A program made the position numbers and the translations under genes. The notes under the pieces are model-generated. The model saw only the letters and a program-made list of their open reading frames with translations. It was not told the origin of the DNA and did no database searches. Source: Clostridia bacterium (GTDB taxonomy: Bacteria; Bacillota; Clostridia; Oscillospirales; Acutalibacteraceae). Taken from it: a DNA stretch of 64,000 nucleotides. Location of the stretch: the NCBI GenBank assembly GCA_017397105.1, contig JAFQKF010000038.1:1-64000 (forward strand), given 5' to 3'. This document shows positions 8,987 through 16,573 of the stretch, one piece after another; position 1 is the first letter of the stretch, and each line of letters starts with the position of its first letter.

Positions 8987-9892
8987 ATGACTGAATACAC
9001 ACCGCAGATTATAAACCGTGAAGCACGCACTGACCCTGTGGGTTTTGTTGCAGGATGCTGTGAGGAATATAAAAGCCGTGTAAAAGCCGTACTTGAAAGT
9101 GTTGTTACAAAGAATACAAGAATCCTTATGCTTGCGGGTCCGAGCGCATCGGGTAAAACCACTACGGCGCAGATTATCCGCAAAGCTCTGGAAAAAATGT
9201 CGCTTGATGCACAAACGGTTTCGCTTGATGATTTTTATCTTGCTTCGTTTGATTTGTATCCGAAGGATAAAAACGGAAACTATGATTTTGAAACCGTTCA
9301 TGCGTTGGATTTGCCTCTTATGGGCGAGTGTTTTACCCGTTTGAGGGAAAGCGGCGAATGTGAAATGCCTTTGTTTGATTTCAAAGCTCACAGAAGAAGC
9401 GACAAGACGAAAAAGGTTACCCTGAGTAATGACAGTCTGCTCATTGTGGAGGGGCTTCATGCGCTCAATCCCGTAGTTACAAGCAGACTTGCAGGCGAGG
9501 GGATTGCAAAGGTGTACGTGAGTGTTTCGTCAAGGGTTTATAATTCACGCTCTGCCGTTCTTCTCAGTAAGCGTGATTTGCGTCTTATAAGAAGAACAGT
9601 CAGGGATAACCGTGACCGTGATACCTCGGCAAAAGAAACCTTTGTGCTGTGGAAAAGCGTGCTCAACGGTGAGAATAAATATCTTTTTCCGTTTGAAAAG
9701 CTTGCGGATGCTAAAATCGACTCGTTTCATGCGTGCGAACCGTGCTTGTTTGCAAATGAAGCAAGCGAGCTTTTTGAACAGGCAGGGCAGGAAGAAACCG
9801 CTCAAAGGCTGCTCAGGATGCTGAGTCTTTTTGAACCGTTGCCTAAGGAGCTTTTGTGCAGTGATTGTCTGCTTAATGAATTTCTCGGATAA
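8987..9892 (+). CDS. Uridine kinase-family nucleoside kinase
   Basis: A 301-residue P-loop kinase of the phosphoribulokinase/uridine kinase superfamily. Walker A is GPSASGKTT (51-59), followed by LDDFYL and a FDFKAHRR segment typical of uridine kinases, then LIVEGLHALN (Walker B side). It is shorter than the fusion form of Clostridia that carries an N-terminal TGS/threonyl-tRNA synthetase-like domain; here only about 45 residues precede the P-loop. It probably phosphorylates uridine/cytidine or a related small molecule. The ribosome site AGGAGGA lies just upstream. It follows hemZ by 28 bases. Confidence 0.75.
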   Translation: MTEYTPQIINREARTDPVGFVAGCCEEYKSRVKAVLESVVTKNTRILMLAGPSASGKTTTAQIIRKALEKMSLDAQTVSLDDFYLASFDLYPKDKNGNYDFETVHALDLPLMGECFTRLRESGECEMPLFDFKAHRRSDKTKKVTLSNDSLLIVEGLHALNPVVTSRLAGEGIAKVYVSVSSRVYNSRSAVLLSKRDLRLIRRTVRDNRDRDTSAKETFVLWKSVLNGENKYLFPFEKLADAKIDSFHACEPCLFANEASELFEQAGQEETAQRLLRMLSLFEPLPKELLCSDCLLNEFLG

Positions 9893-9918
9893 ATAATTGC
9901 AGGGAGAGTGAGAATTGC

Positions 9919-11748
9919 GTGGGAAATCAGAAAAAACAGTCCGTTCTTAACGGAGCGATTATTCTCGTAATGTCGGTAATGCTTGTAAAGGTTATCGGAG
10001 TTTTGTTCAAGATTCCGATGACGGATATGATAGGCACCGTGGGCAGGGGATATTTCAACTCTGCATACGAAATTTATACTCCTATTTTTGCTATTGCAAT
10101 GGCAGGTCTGCCTGTTGCGGTTTCAAGAATGGTTGCAGAGAACGTTGCGCTTGAAAGGTTCAGGGAAGCAAGGCTTGTGTACCGCGTTTCCGTAAGGCTT
10201 TTCCTTATTGTCGGCGCTTGCGGCACTCTGATTATGCTTGCTATTGCATATCCGTATGCACTTTACATTGCTGATATCAGAAACCTTCCTGCAATTCTTT
10301 GCATTGCTCCGTCTATTTTCTTCTGTTGCTTCATGTCCTCTTACAGAGGCTACTATGAAGGTCTTCGCAATATGACCCCAACCGCAATTTCTCAGTTCCT
10401 TGAGGCGCTCGGCAAGCTTTGCCTGGGTCTTGTGCTTATTAAGGTTGTTCAGACTTACGGAATGAATCAGTTTGAGGCAGGCATGGCGGCTTCGGGCGGA
10501 GTTTCCGCAACTGTTTTCGGCACTGTTGTTACTAATGCAACCGAGGCTAACAGCGCCATTACACCCTGGGCATCAGCAGGTGCGGTTATGGGTGTTACCC
10601 TCGGCTCTGTTGCAAGCACCGTTTATCTTGCAATCTGCTATAAGATAAAGGGTGACGGATTTACCCGTGAACAGCTTGTCAATTCGCCCCGTCCGCGTGA
10701 CGGCAGTGTCCTTGCAAAGGAAATGATTAAAATCGCGATTCCCATGGTTATCAGTGCGTTGATTTTAAACATAACCAATCTCATTGATACCGCAACCATC
10801 CAGGCAAGAATAAAGTCTGCTCTTGAAAGTGACGTAGGCTTTAACTATATTACCGAAATGTTCACCGAGTCATTTACTGCTGCTGCGGCAAACAACAGAC
10901 TCAATCTTACCGATAAAGCCGAGGTTGTAAAATACCTTTGGGGCGCTTACGGTACTTCGCTTGATTTCAAGAGCCTCATTCCCACCATTACAATTCAGCT
11001 TGGTGTCAGCGCTCTGCCTGCACTTGCGGCGGCATGGGCTGTTAAGAACAGGGATGAAGCAAAGTCAACAATTGAAACCGTGCTTCGTGTTGCTATGATT
11101 ATCGCTCTTCCCGCAGGTATAGGCATCGGCGTGCTTGCAGAGCCGATTCTTGAGATAATCTACGGCAGAGGCTCAAGCTCGGATTCAATAGCCATCGTAG
11201 CGCCTCTTATGGCGGCGTACGGCTTTGCAACTCCCATAATCGCAATCTCTACCCCCGTAACAAATATGCTTCAGGCAATCGGCAGAACTGATATTCCCGT
11301 AAAATCCGTATGCGTTGCCGCTGTTGTTAAAATAATCTGCAACTATATTTTTGTAGGAAATTACAGATTCAATATTTTCGGCGCTCTTGTAGGAACGCTT
11401 CTTTTCTACGTAATTATAGTTGGAATTAACCTTGTTTCTCTTCTCAGGGTTTCCAGGGTGAAAATTCATTGGCAGTCTGTTCTTATAAGACCTCTTATTT
11501 GCGCCGTGCTTTGCGGTGTCAGCGCTTATGCCGCAAACGGACTTTTCAGGCTGATAATCCCCGCAGGCAATCTTGAAAGTGTGCTTAACGGCAATACGGT
11601 TTCAACCGTTATTTCAATCGGCTTTGCCGCTGTAGTATATCTGATTTCTCTTCTTTTCTTTAAGGGAATTAAAAAAGAGGATATTTCTGTGCTTCCCAAG
11701 GGAGAAAAAATTGCAAAAGTGCTTGAAAAATATAGACTTTTGGGTTAA
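9919..11748 (+). CDS. SpoVB/YabM-type polysaccharide flippase (MOP superfamily)
   Basis: A 609-residue integral membrane protein with about 14 hydrophobic segments, of the MOP superfamily that flips lipid-linked sugars (MurJ, SpoVB, Wzx). Family features include the N-terminal segment ending in GVLFKIPMTDMIG, which resembles SpoVB, and the SRMVAE motif. Its neighbours fit B. subtilis yabM, which lies directly before yabN (mazG), so it is probably the YabM/SpoVB-like protein acting on cell-wall or spore-cortex precursors. The start is GTG at 9919, following AGGGAGAG. A ~35-residue loop near residue 195-220 is longer than usual. Confidence 0.8.
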   Translation: MGNQKKQSVLNGAIILVMSVMLVKVIGVLFKIPMTDMIGTVGRGYFNSAYEIYTPIFAIAMAGLPVAVSRMVAENVALERFREARLVYRVSVRLFLIVGACGTLIMLAIAYPYALYIADIRNLPAILCIAPSIFFCCFMSSYRGYYEGLRNMTPTAISQFLEALGKLCLGLVLIKVVQTYGMNQFEAGMAASGGVSATVFGTVVTNATEANSAITPWASAGAVMGVTLGSVASTVYLAICYKIKGDGFTREQLVNSPRPRDGSVLAKEMIKIAIPMVISALILNITNLIDTATIQARIKSALESDVGFNYITEMFTESFTAAAANNRLNLTDKAEVVKYLWGAYGTSLDFKSLIPTITIQLGVSALPALAAAWAVKNRDEAKSTIETVLRVAMIIALPAGIGIGVLAEPILEIIYGRGSSSDSIAIVAPLMAAYGFATPIIAISTPVTNMLQAIGRTDIPVKSVCVAAVVKIICNYIFVGNYRFNIFGALVGTLLFYVIIVGINLVSLLRVSRVKIHWQSVLIRPLICAVLCGVSAYAANGLFRLIIPAGNLESVLNGNTVSTVISIGFAAVVYLISLLFFKGIKKEDISVLPKGEKIAKVLEKYRLLG

Positions 11749-11779
11749 AATAGTTTAAGATAGCTTTCGGAGGAAAACA

Positions 11780-12580
11780 ATGGTAGAGTTTGTTCAAAAA
11801 GAAAAATACACAATTGAAGATTTGCTTCATATCATGATGCTTCTCAGGTCACCCGGCGGATGCCCGTGGGATGCCGAGCAGACTCATACCTCCATTAAGA
11901 AAAACCTCATTGAAGAAACTTATGAGGTTATAGAGGCTATCAATAAGGATGATAAAGAGCTTTTGTGCGAAGAGCTTGGCGATTTGCTTATGCAGGTTGT
12001 TTTTCATGCACAGATGGAGGAAGAGGCGGAGTGCTTCACCTTTGATGACGTGTGCGACGGTATCTGCAAAAAACTCATTATCCGCCATCCTCACGTTTTC
12101 TCAACTACCGAAATTTCGGGAGTTGACGACGTGCTGACCAATTGGGATGCAATCAAAAGAAAAACCAAGGGTCAGAAAACGGCAGGGGATTCCATGGCGA
12201 GCGTGCCCCGTGAGCTGCCTGCTCTTATGAGAGGTGAAAAGCTCCAGAAGAAGGCGGCAAAGGTCGGCTTTGACTGGGCTGACGTTTCCGGCGCTCTTGA
12301 TAAAATCGCAGAGGAAACTCAGGAGCTTAAGCAAGCCATTGAAAACGGAGATAAGGAAAATCAGTTTGAAGAGCTTGGCGATTTGCTGTTTTCCGCAGTC
12401 AACGTTTCAAGGTTTATCGGCTGTGATGCCGAGGAGGCGCTTACCGCTGCCAACGATAAATTCCTCAGCAGATTTCTCAAGGTTGAAAGCCTTGCAGCCG
12501 AAAGAGGAATTGATATGAGCACTTCATCTCTTGAGGAGCTTGATAAGCTCTGGGATGAAGCAAAACAAATGGGTATGTAA
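11780..12580 (+). CDS. mazG: Nucleoside triphosphate pyrophosphohydrolase MazG
   Basis: Hydrolyses (d)NTPs to NMP and pyrophosphate, a house-cleaning role. The 266 residues hold two tandem MazG domains. The first has GGCPWDAEQTH, EETYE (45-49) and EELGD (64-68), the metal-binding EExxE/ExxD pattern; the second has EETQE and a second EELGD near residue 200. B. subtilis YabN carries an additional N-terminal methylase-like domain that is missing here, so this is the short MazG form. It sits between a YabM-type flippase and hup, matching the yab cluster. Confidence 0.92.
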   Translation: MVEFVQKEKYTIEDLLHIMMLLRSPGGCPWDAEQTHTSIKKNLIEETYEVIEAINKDDKELLCEELGDLLMQVVFHAQMEEEAECFTFDDVCDGICKKLIIRHPHVFSTTEISGVDDVLTNWDAIKRKTKGQKTAGDSMASVPRELPALMRGEKLQKKAAKVGFDWADVSGALDKIAEETQELKQAIENGDKENQFEELGDLLFSAVNVSRFIGCDAEEALTAANDKFLSRFLKVESLAAERGIDMSTSSLEELDKLWDEAKQMGM

Positions 12581-12626
12581 TACTTTACTGTATTCATAAA
12601 TAAACAAAAAACTAAGGAGTATTAAA

Positions 12627-12899
12627 ATGAACAAAACAGAACTCGTAGCAGCTATTGCAGCTAAAGAAGGAATCGAAAAGAAGTGCGCTGAGAAGGCAGT
12701 AAACGCTGTTGTAGCAGCTATTACTGACGCTCTTGCAAACGGCGAGAAAGTTCAGCTTGTCGGCTTTGGTACATTTGAAGTTCGTGAGCGCGCAGAGAAG
12801 GCAGCTCGCAACCCCAAGACAGGCGAAGCTATCACCGTTCCCGCAACAAAGATTCCTGCTTTCAAGGCTGGTCAGGGTCTCAAGAACCTTGTTAAATAA
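12627..12899 (+). CDS. hup: HU-family DNA-binding protein
   Basis: A 90-residue histone-like protein that bends and compacts DNA as a dimer. It starts MNKTELVAAIA and has GFGTFEVRERAEKAARNPKTG, the typical arm sequence, ending in FKAGQGLKNLV. Codon use is more biased than in its neighbours, as expected for an abundant protein. Ribosome site AAGGAG lies about nine bases upstream. A strong terminator follows, so much of the transcription from the mazG side probably ends here. Confidence 0.96.
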   Translation: MNKTELVAAIAAKEGIEKKCAEKAVNAVVAAITDALANGEKVQLVGFGTFEVRERAEKAARNPKTGEAITVPATKIPAFKAGQGLKNLVK

Positions 12900-12917
12900 T
12901 TGAATCCTAATTTTCCG

Positions 12918-12946
12918 GAGCCGCCTTTTTCGGGCGGCTCTGTTTT
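12918..12946 (+). terminator. Terminator after hup
   Basis: A perfect 8-base GC-rich stem GAGCCGCC (12918-12925) with GGCGGCTC (12933-12940), followed by TGTTTT. It lies only 13 bases before the start of rqcP, so readthrough or a separate start must supply the downstream genes. Confidence 0.8.
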
Positions 12947-12958
12947 CGGAGTGAAAGT

Positions 12959-13198
12959 ATGCGACTTGATAAATACCTTAAAGTATCCAGAATAATCAAA
13001 AGAAGAACGGTTGCCAACGATGCGTGTGATGCAAAGCACGTAAGCGTTAACGGTAAGGTTGCAAGAGCATCTTACGATGTGAAGGTAGGCGATATAATCG
13101 AAATAACTTTCGGTGCATCTACCAATAAGTTTGAGGTGCTCAGTGTTTCGGAGCACGCAACAAAAGAAAGCGCAGCCCTTATGTTCAGGCAGCTTTAA
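12959..13198 (+). CDS. rqcP: S4-domain RNA-binding protein RqcP (YabO)
   Basis: A 79-residue protein made of a single S4 RNA-binding domain, opening MRLDKYLKVSRIIKRRT. In B. subtilis RqcP (YabO) helps RqcH add C-terminal alanine tails to peptides stuck on 50S subunits. Size, sequence and position before yabP, yabQ and divIC all agree. The SD GGAGTG lies just upstream, right after the hup terminator. Hsp15-type S4 protein is the related alternative. Confidence 0.9.
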   Translation: MRLDKYLKVSRIIKRRTVANDACDAKHVSVNGKVARASYDVKVGDIIEITFGASTNKFEVLSVSEHATKESAALMFRQL

Positions 13199-13215
13199 TA
13201 ACCGTAATAAAACCG

Positions 13216-13257
13216 CCTCCTTGTTCATATATTTGAACAAACAGGAGGTGTTTTTTT
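13216..13257 (+). promoter_or_regulatory. Terminator-like hairpin containing the yabP ribosome site
   Basis: CCTCC-TTGTTCA (13216-13227) pairs with TGAACAA (13234-13240) and, past a two-base AC bulge, with GGAGG (13244-13248); seven T residues (13251-13257) follow, then the yabP ATG at 13258. The 3' arm therefore is the Shine-Dalgarno site of yabP (AGGAGG, nine bases before ATG). The same hairpin can act as a terminator or as an RNA structure that hides the ribosome site. The pairing is directly seen; the regulatory effect is inferred. Confidence 0.6.
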
Positions 13258-13542
13258 ATGACGGAAGAAAAAAAGCCGGTAATGGCGCTGCCGCATAACC
13301 TTATCCTTGAGGACAGAAGATTGCTTACGGTAACAGGGGTTGCCGATGTGGACAGCTTTGATGAGCAGAGCGTAACGGTTTATACAGATTCGGGAGAGCT
13401 TACGGTAAGAGGGAACGATTTGCATATCAATAAACTCAGCGTTGAAACGGGAGAACTGATGATAGAAGGCAAAATTGCCGCTGTGATTTATTCAGATGAG
13501 CAGCCCTCGACAGGCGGATTTTTCAGCAGGGTGTTCAGGTAA
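13258..13542 (+). CDS. yabP: Sporulation protein YabP
   Basis: A 94-residue small soluble protein of the YabP/YqfC family, recognised by PHNLILEDRRLLTVTGVADVD and the later LTVRGNDLHINKLSVETGEL segment. In B. subtilis the gene is under mother-cell sporulation control and lies between yabO and yabQ, as here. No enzymatic motif. Its translation signal lies in the hairpin at 13216-13257, which may limit expression outside sporulation. The stop codon overlaps the yabQ ATG by one base. Confidence 0.88.
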   Translation: MTEEKKPVMALPHNLILEDRRLLTVTGVADVDSFDEQSVTVYTDSGELTVRGNDLHINKLSVETGELMIEGKIAAVIYSDEQPSTGGFFSRVFR

Positions 13543-13964
13543 TGGAATACATTCAGGCTCTTTCGGAGCAGCTTAAGGTGTTTCTGCTGGGGATAGGCCT
13601 CGGATTCCTGTTGGGAGCGGCGTACGATTTTTTTAAAATTCTGCGGATTTGCATCGGTTTTCGCGGGGTTACCGTTGTCTGCGATTTGATTTACAGTCTG
13701 TTGGTGACGGCAGCAACCTTTTGCTTTGTGCTTGCATTCAGCGGCGGCGAAATCCGCTTTTATATTTTTCTGGCGGAAATCCTCGGCTGGCTTATATGGT
13801 TCTTGGCGTTCAGCTCGTTTACGGGGAGTGCGGCGAAAAAGATAAAATCATTTTTTGCGCTGATATTCCGGCCTTTTTCTATTGCAAAAGATAAAACTAA
13901 ATTTATATTCAGGAAAATCAAAGAAATAATTAAAAAAGAGCGGAAAAAGTCGGTAAATAATTAA
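13542..13964 (+). CDS. yabQ: Spore cortex biosynthesis protein YabQ
   Basis: A 140-residue membrane protein with about three hydrophobic segments (roughly 12-32, 43-65 and 72-95) and a very basic C-terminal tail. YabQ is needed for spore cortex formation in B. subtilis and sits in the forespore outer membrane. Assignment rests on the LGIGLGFLLGAAYDFFKILR pattern plus the yabP-yabQ-divIC order. It starts at the ATG that overlaps the yabP stop, so the two are translationally coupled. Confidence 0.85.
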   Translation: MEYIQALSEQLKVFLLGIGLGFLLGAAYDFFKILRICIGFRGVTVVCDLIYSLLVTAATFCFVLAFSGGEIRFYIFLAEILGWLIWFLAFSSFTGSAAKKIKSFFALIFRPFSIAKDKTKFIFRKIKEIIKKERKKSVNN

Positions 13965-13972
13965 TTTTTCTC

Positions 13973-14001
13973 TTGCAAAAGCTGAACAAGCGTGATATTA
14001 T
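13973..14001 (+). promoter_or_regulatory. Sigma-A promoter before divIC
   Basis: TTGCAA (13973-13978), 17-base spacer, TATTAT (13996-14001) with TGA immediately before it. It would let the vegetative division gene divIC be transcribed independently of the sporulation genes upstream. Confidence 0.65.
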
Positions 14002-14048
14002 TTTCTATGGATAATTATGTCCAAAAATGCGCAGAGGATTTTTAATTA

Positions 14049-14345
14049 ATGGGAACTAAGGCTGTAAAGCAGAGAAAAATAAGTTTCTTATACGTAGCGG
14101 CAATTATTATATTCGCCGCTTATGTTCTTATACGCATTTTCAGCTACCAGGTGAGCATCAACGCTCAGGCTGCAGAAAACGAAGAGATTTCAAAACAGAT
14201 TGCAGAGCAGGAAGCGGAAAATGATGAGCTTGAGGCTCTTATCAACAGCAACGATATGGACGCATACATTGAACGGGTTGCCCGCGAGAAGTACGGTTAT
14301 GCGGCAAGCGGAGAGCGTGTTTACTCCGCTTCCGATGTATCATAA
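14049..14345 (+). CDS. divIC: Septum formation initiator DivIC (FtsB-like)
   Basis: A 98-residue bitopic division protein: short basic N-terminus, one membrane segment (about 11-31), then a coiled coil (about 35-65) and a short C-terminal part ending with the conserved EKYGYAASGERVY motif. DivIC works with FtsL and DivIB in septal wall synthesis. Position between yabQ and an S1-domain gene matches B. subtilis. The ribosome site is poor (AGAGGA about 15 bases before the ATG). Confidence 0.88.
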   Translation: MGTKAVKQRKISFLYVAAIIIFAAYVLIRIFSYQVSINAQAAENEEISKQIAEQEAENDELEALINSNDMDAYIERVAREKYGYAASGERVYSASDVS

Positions 14346-14432
14346 CACAAGCGCCTTTGTTCTGACTGTATTCGCTCGTAATGAGCGTGAATATATGTAA
14401 TTTCAAAATGTGGGAGGACCCGGGTTTAGGTT

Positions 14433-14921
14433 ATGCAAATCGAAGAAGGTGCAATTTTTACAGGCAAAATTACCGGATTGACTGATTTCGGTGCTTTTGT
14501 CGAGCTTGAAGGCGGAAAAACAGGAATGGTACATATTTCTGAGGTTTCCACGTCCTATGTCAAGGACATCAAAGAGTTTTTAACCATCGGTCAGGAAGTA
14601 AGGGTTATGGTTGTTGCCGTAAGTCCCGAAGGCAAGGTAAGTCTTTCTATTAAAAAACTTATGGAGAAGGAAGAAAAGCCCGCTCAGCGCCCTTCCTTTG
14701 ATAAGCCCCGTCAGCCTCGCCCCAGACAGGGTGAAAGGCGCTCATCGCCTCCGGTATGGAACGGTATGAAATCGAATGCTCCCGCTCCCGGCGAAAAGCA
14801 ATCTTTTGAGGATATGATGGCCCGTTTCAAGCAGGCAAGTGATGAAAAAATGGCTGATCTCAAGCATAGCAATGAATCCAAAAGAGGCGGATACTCACGC
14901 CGCGGCGGCAATAAGCAGTAA
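14433..14921 (+). CDS. yabR: S1-domain RNA-binding protein (YabR-like)
   Basis: 162 residues: an N-terminal S1 domain (about 1-72; GAIFTGKITGLTDFGAFVEL, GMVHISEVS, SLSIKKL) and a flexible, arginine/proline-rich tail ending RRGGNKQ. Such proteins resemble the S1 part of polynucleotide phosphorylase and bind RNA or ribosomes. In B. subtilis yabR follows divIC, as here. The start ATG at 14433 is fixed by an in-frame TAG six bases upstream, although the good ribosome site GGGAGG (14412-14417) is 15 bases away, an unusually wide gap. Confidence 0.85.
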   Translation: MQIEEGAIFTGKITGLTDFGAFVELEGGKTGMVHISEVSTSYVKDIKEFLTIGQEVRVMVVAVSPEGKVSLSIKKLMEKEEKPAQRPSFDKPRQPRPRQGERRSSPPVWNGMKSNAPAPGEKQSFEDMMARFKQASDEKMADLKHSNESKRGGYSRRGGNKQ

Positions 14922-14933
14922 TTATTTAAACGG

Positions 14934-14959
14934 GGGATGCTCCAATCCCCTGTTTTTTT
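14934..14959 (+). terminator. Terminator after the S1-domain gene
   Basis: GGGGA and TCCCC arms around a short loop, then a run of seven T residues. It closes the recJ-to-yabR gene run. Confidence 0.75.
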
Positions 14960-14980
14960 GTTGTTAGGGTGGTGAAGACA

Positions 14981-15823
14981 GTGCGGGAAATTGACGTTAA
15001 AACAATTGAACAGGCTGTGAGGGATTTGTGCATTAAAGCAAACAAGCATCTTCCCTGTAAGCTTGAAAAAGCGGTGAGAGAAAGTGCTTGTAACGAAACC
15101 GAAGAGCCTGCCGCAGGAATAATGAAAAGCCTTTGCGAGAATCTTGATGCTGCAAGGGAGCTTGATATACCGATTTGTCAGGATACAGGCATGGCTGTTG
15201 TTTTTGCCGAGGTAGGGCAGGAGGTCCATTTTACCGGCGGCAGCTTTGAAGAAGCGATAAACAACGGTGTTGGCAGAGGGTATACCGAAGGTTATCTCAG
15301 ATGCTCGGTTGTTGCAGACCCTCTTCGCAGGGTAAATACCGGCGACAACACTCCTGCCGTGCTTCACACACGCATAGTTGACGGCGATAAGGTGAAAATA
15401 ACCGTTGCCCCCAAGGGCTTCGGCAGTGAGAATATGAGTTGCCTTAAAATGCTTACTCCTTCCGCATCCCGTGAGGATATTATCAGTTACGTTGTAAGCG
15501 TTGTTGAGCAGGCAGGCAGCAATCCTTGCCCGCCCATGGTTTTGGGTGTAGGTATCGGTGGCGATTTCGAGCAGTGCGCGTTGCTTGCCAAAACCGCTTT
15601 GTGCAGGGATGCCGGTGAGAATAACCCCGATGAATTCTATTGTGAAATGGAACGCGAGATTCTTGAAAGAGTAAACCGCCTTAATATAGGCCCTCAGGGC
15701 TTCGGCGGCAAAACTACAGCACTGTGGGTGTCGGTTGAAACAGCTCCTACGCACATAGCCGGCTTGCCCGTTGCGGTCAACGTAGGGTGCCACGTCACAA
15801 GGCACGCAAGCGTTGAATTGTAA
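14981..15823 (+). CDS. fumA: Class I fumarate hydratase, alpha (N-terminal) subunit
   Basis: 280 residues matching the N-terminal catalytic half of the two-subunit, oxygen-sensitive [4Fe-4S] fumarase/tartrate dehydratase family, which interconverts fumarate and malate. Likely cluster cysteines are those in CQDTG, NPCPP and VGCH near the C-terminus; GGDFEQCALLAKTAL and FGGKTTAL are family hallmarks. The chosen GTG at 14981 gives MREI, the usual family N-terminus, after AGGGTGGTG; in-frame GTGs at 14969 and 14972 lie inside that site. Normally the beta subunit gene follows directly; here hpf follows, and the only beta candidate is at 47106, 31 kb away. Confidence 0.92.
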   Translation: MREIDVKTIEQAVRDLCIKANKHLPCKLEKAVRESACNETEEPAAGIMKSLCENLDAARELDIPICQDTGMAVVFAEVGQEVHFTGGSFEEAINNGVGRGYTEGYLRCSVVADPLRRVNTGDNTPAVLHTRIVDGDKVKITVAPKGFGSENMSCLKMLTPSASREDIISYVVSVVEQAGSNPCPPMVLGVGIGGDFEQCALLAKTALCRDAGENNPDEFYCEMEREILERVNRLNIGPQGFGGKTTALWVSVETAPTHIAGLPVAVNVGCHVTRHASVEL

Positions 15824-15869
15824 TTTTGTGTATTTTTTGTAAATTTATTAAAAAATTTAAGTTTACCCC

Positions 15870-15898
15870 TTTATTTTTTTGTTTAAATGTGCTACAAT
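15870..15898 (+). promoter_or_regulatory. Putative promoter of hpf
   Basis: An extended -10 element, TGC-TACAAT (15890-15898), in an AT-rich gap before hpf; the -35 side (TTTATT at 15870) is weak. Confidence 0.4.
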
Positions 15899-15945
15899 TC
15901 AATTGAAGCTAAGGCTTCGATTAAACCTAAGGGGGATGGACTTTA

Positions 15946-16473
15946 ATGAAAATCACTATTTTGGGACGCAAATGTTCACCCAGAGAATCTTTCAAGGCTC
16001 ATGCTGAGAAAAAGCTCGCTAAGGTTGAGCGCTTTTTCGGTGATGATGCCGAGGCAAAGGTAACCGCAACGGTTGAAAAGAGTTCGCAGACCGTTGAAAT
16101 TACCATTGTCAACAGCGGTATGATTTTCAGAGCCCAGGAACGTGCGGAAAACATGAACGAAGCACTCGATAAATGTGTTGATTCGCTCGTTCGCCAGATC
16201 AGAAAAAACAAGACCAGAGTAGAAAAGAAGCTTCGCAACGGCGTTATTGATGACCTGCTTCCTGCAGATGAGCCCATTGCTGAAGAAGAGGATTTTGAGG
16301 TTGTAAGAACCAAAACGGTACAGCTTAAGCCTCAGTCGGTTGAAGAAGCAATTCTTCAGATGAATCTTCTTGACCATCAGTTCTATGTTTTTCTCAATGC
16401 TGAAACCAACGCTGTGAATGTTGTTTATAAGCGTAGCGATTCAGGCTACGGTCTCATCGAGCCTGAAATTTAA
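15946..16473 (+). CDS. hpf: Ribosome hibernation promoting factor, long form
   Basis: 175 residues: an N-terminal S30AE domain (about 1-100) that binds the 30S decoding centre, and a C-terminal dimerisation domain (about 120-175; KSVEEAILQMNLLDHQFYVF-like region through YGLIEPE) found in long HPF proteins that join ribosomes into 100S dimers during slow growth. Start ATG 15946 follows AAGGGGGATGG. It stands as a single gene between its own promoter and a terminator. Confidence 0.95.
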   Translation: MKITILGRKCSPRESFKAHAEKKLAKVERFFGDDAEAKVTATVEKSSQTVEITIVNSGMIFRAQERAENMNEALDKCVDSLVRQIRKNKTRVEKKLRNGVIDDLLPADEPIAEEEDFEVVRTKTVQLKPQSVEEAILQMNLLDHQFYVFLNAETNAVNVVYKRSDSGYGLIEPEI

Positions 16474-16507
16474 GCGTTTGTATATAAAGATTAATCTCTG
16501 AAATCGA

Positions 16508-16547
16508 GCCGGTGGGAACGCGTTTGCTGGTTTCCACCGGCATTTTT
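16508..16547 (+). terminator. Terminator after hpf
   Basis: An 11-base stem, GCCGGTGGGAA (16508-16518) with TTTCCACCGGC (16531-16541, one G-T pair), followed by ATTTTT. Confidence 0.85.
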
Positions 16548-16573
16548 GATGTAATTTAAGAAAAGGATTTGCT

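Noticed and set aside
14711..15805. A 364-residue minus-strand frame opposite the S1-domain and fumarase alpha genes
   Set aside because: Mirror of two conserved genes and of the terminator between them; no family resemblance.
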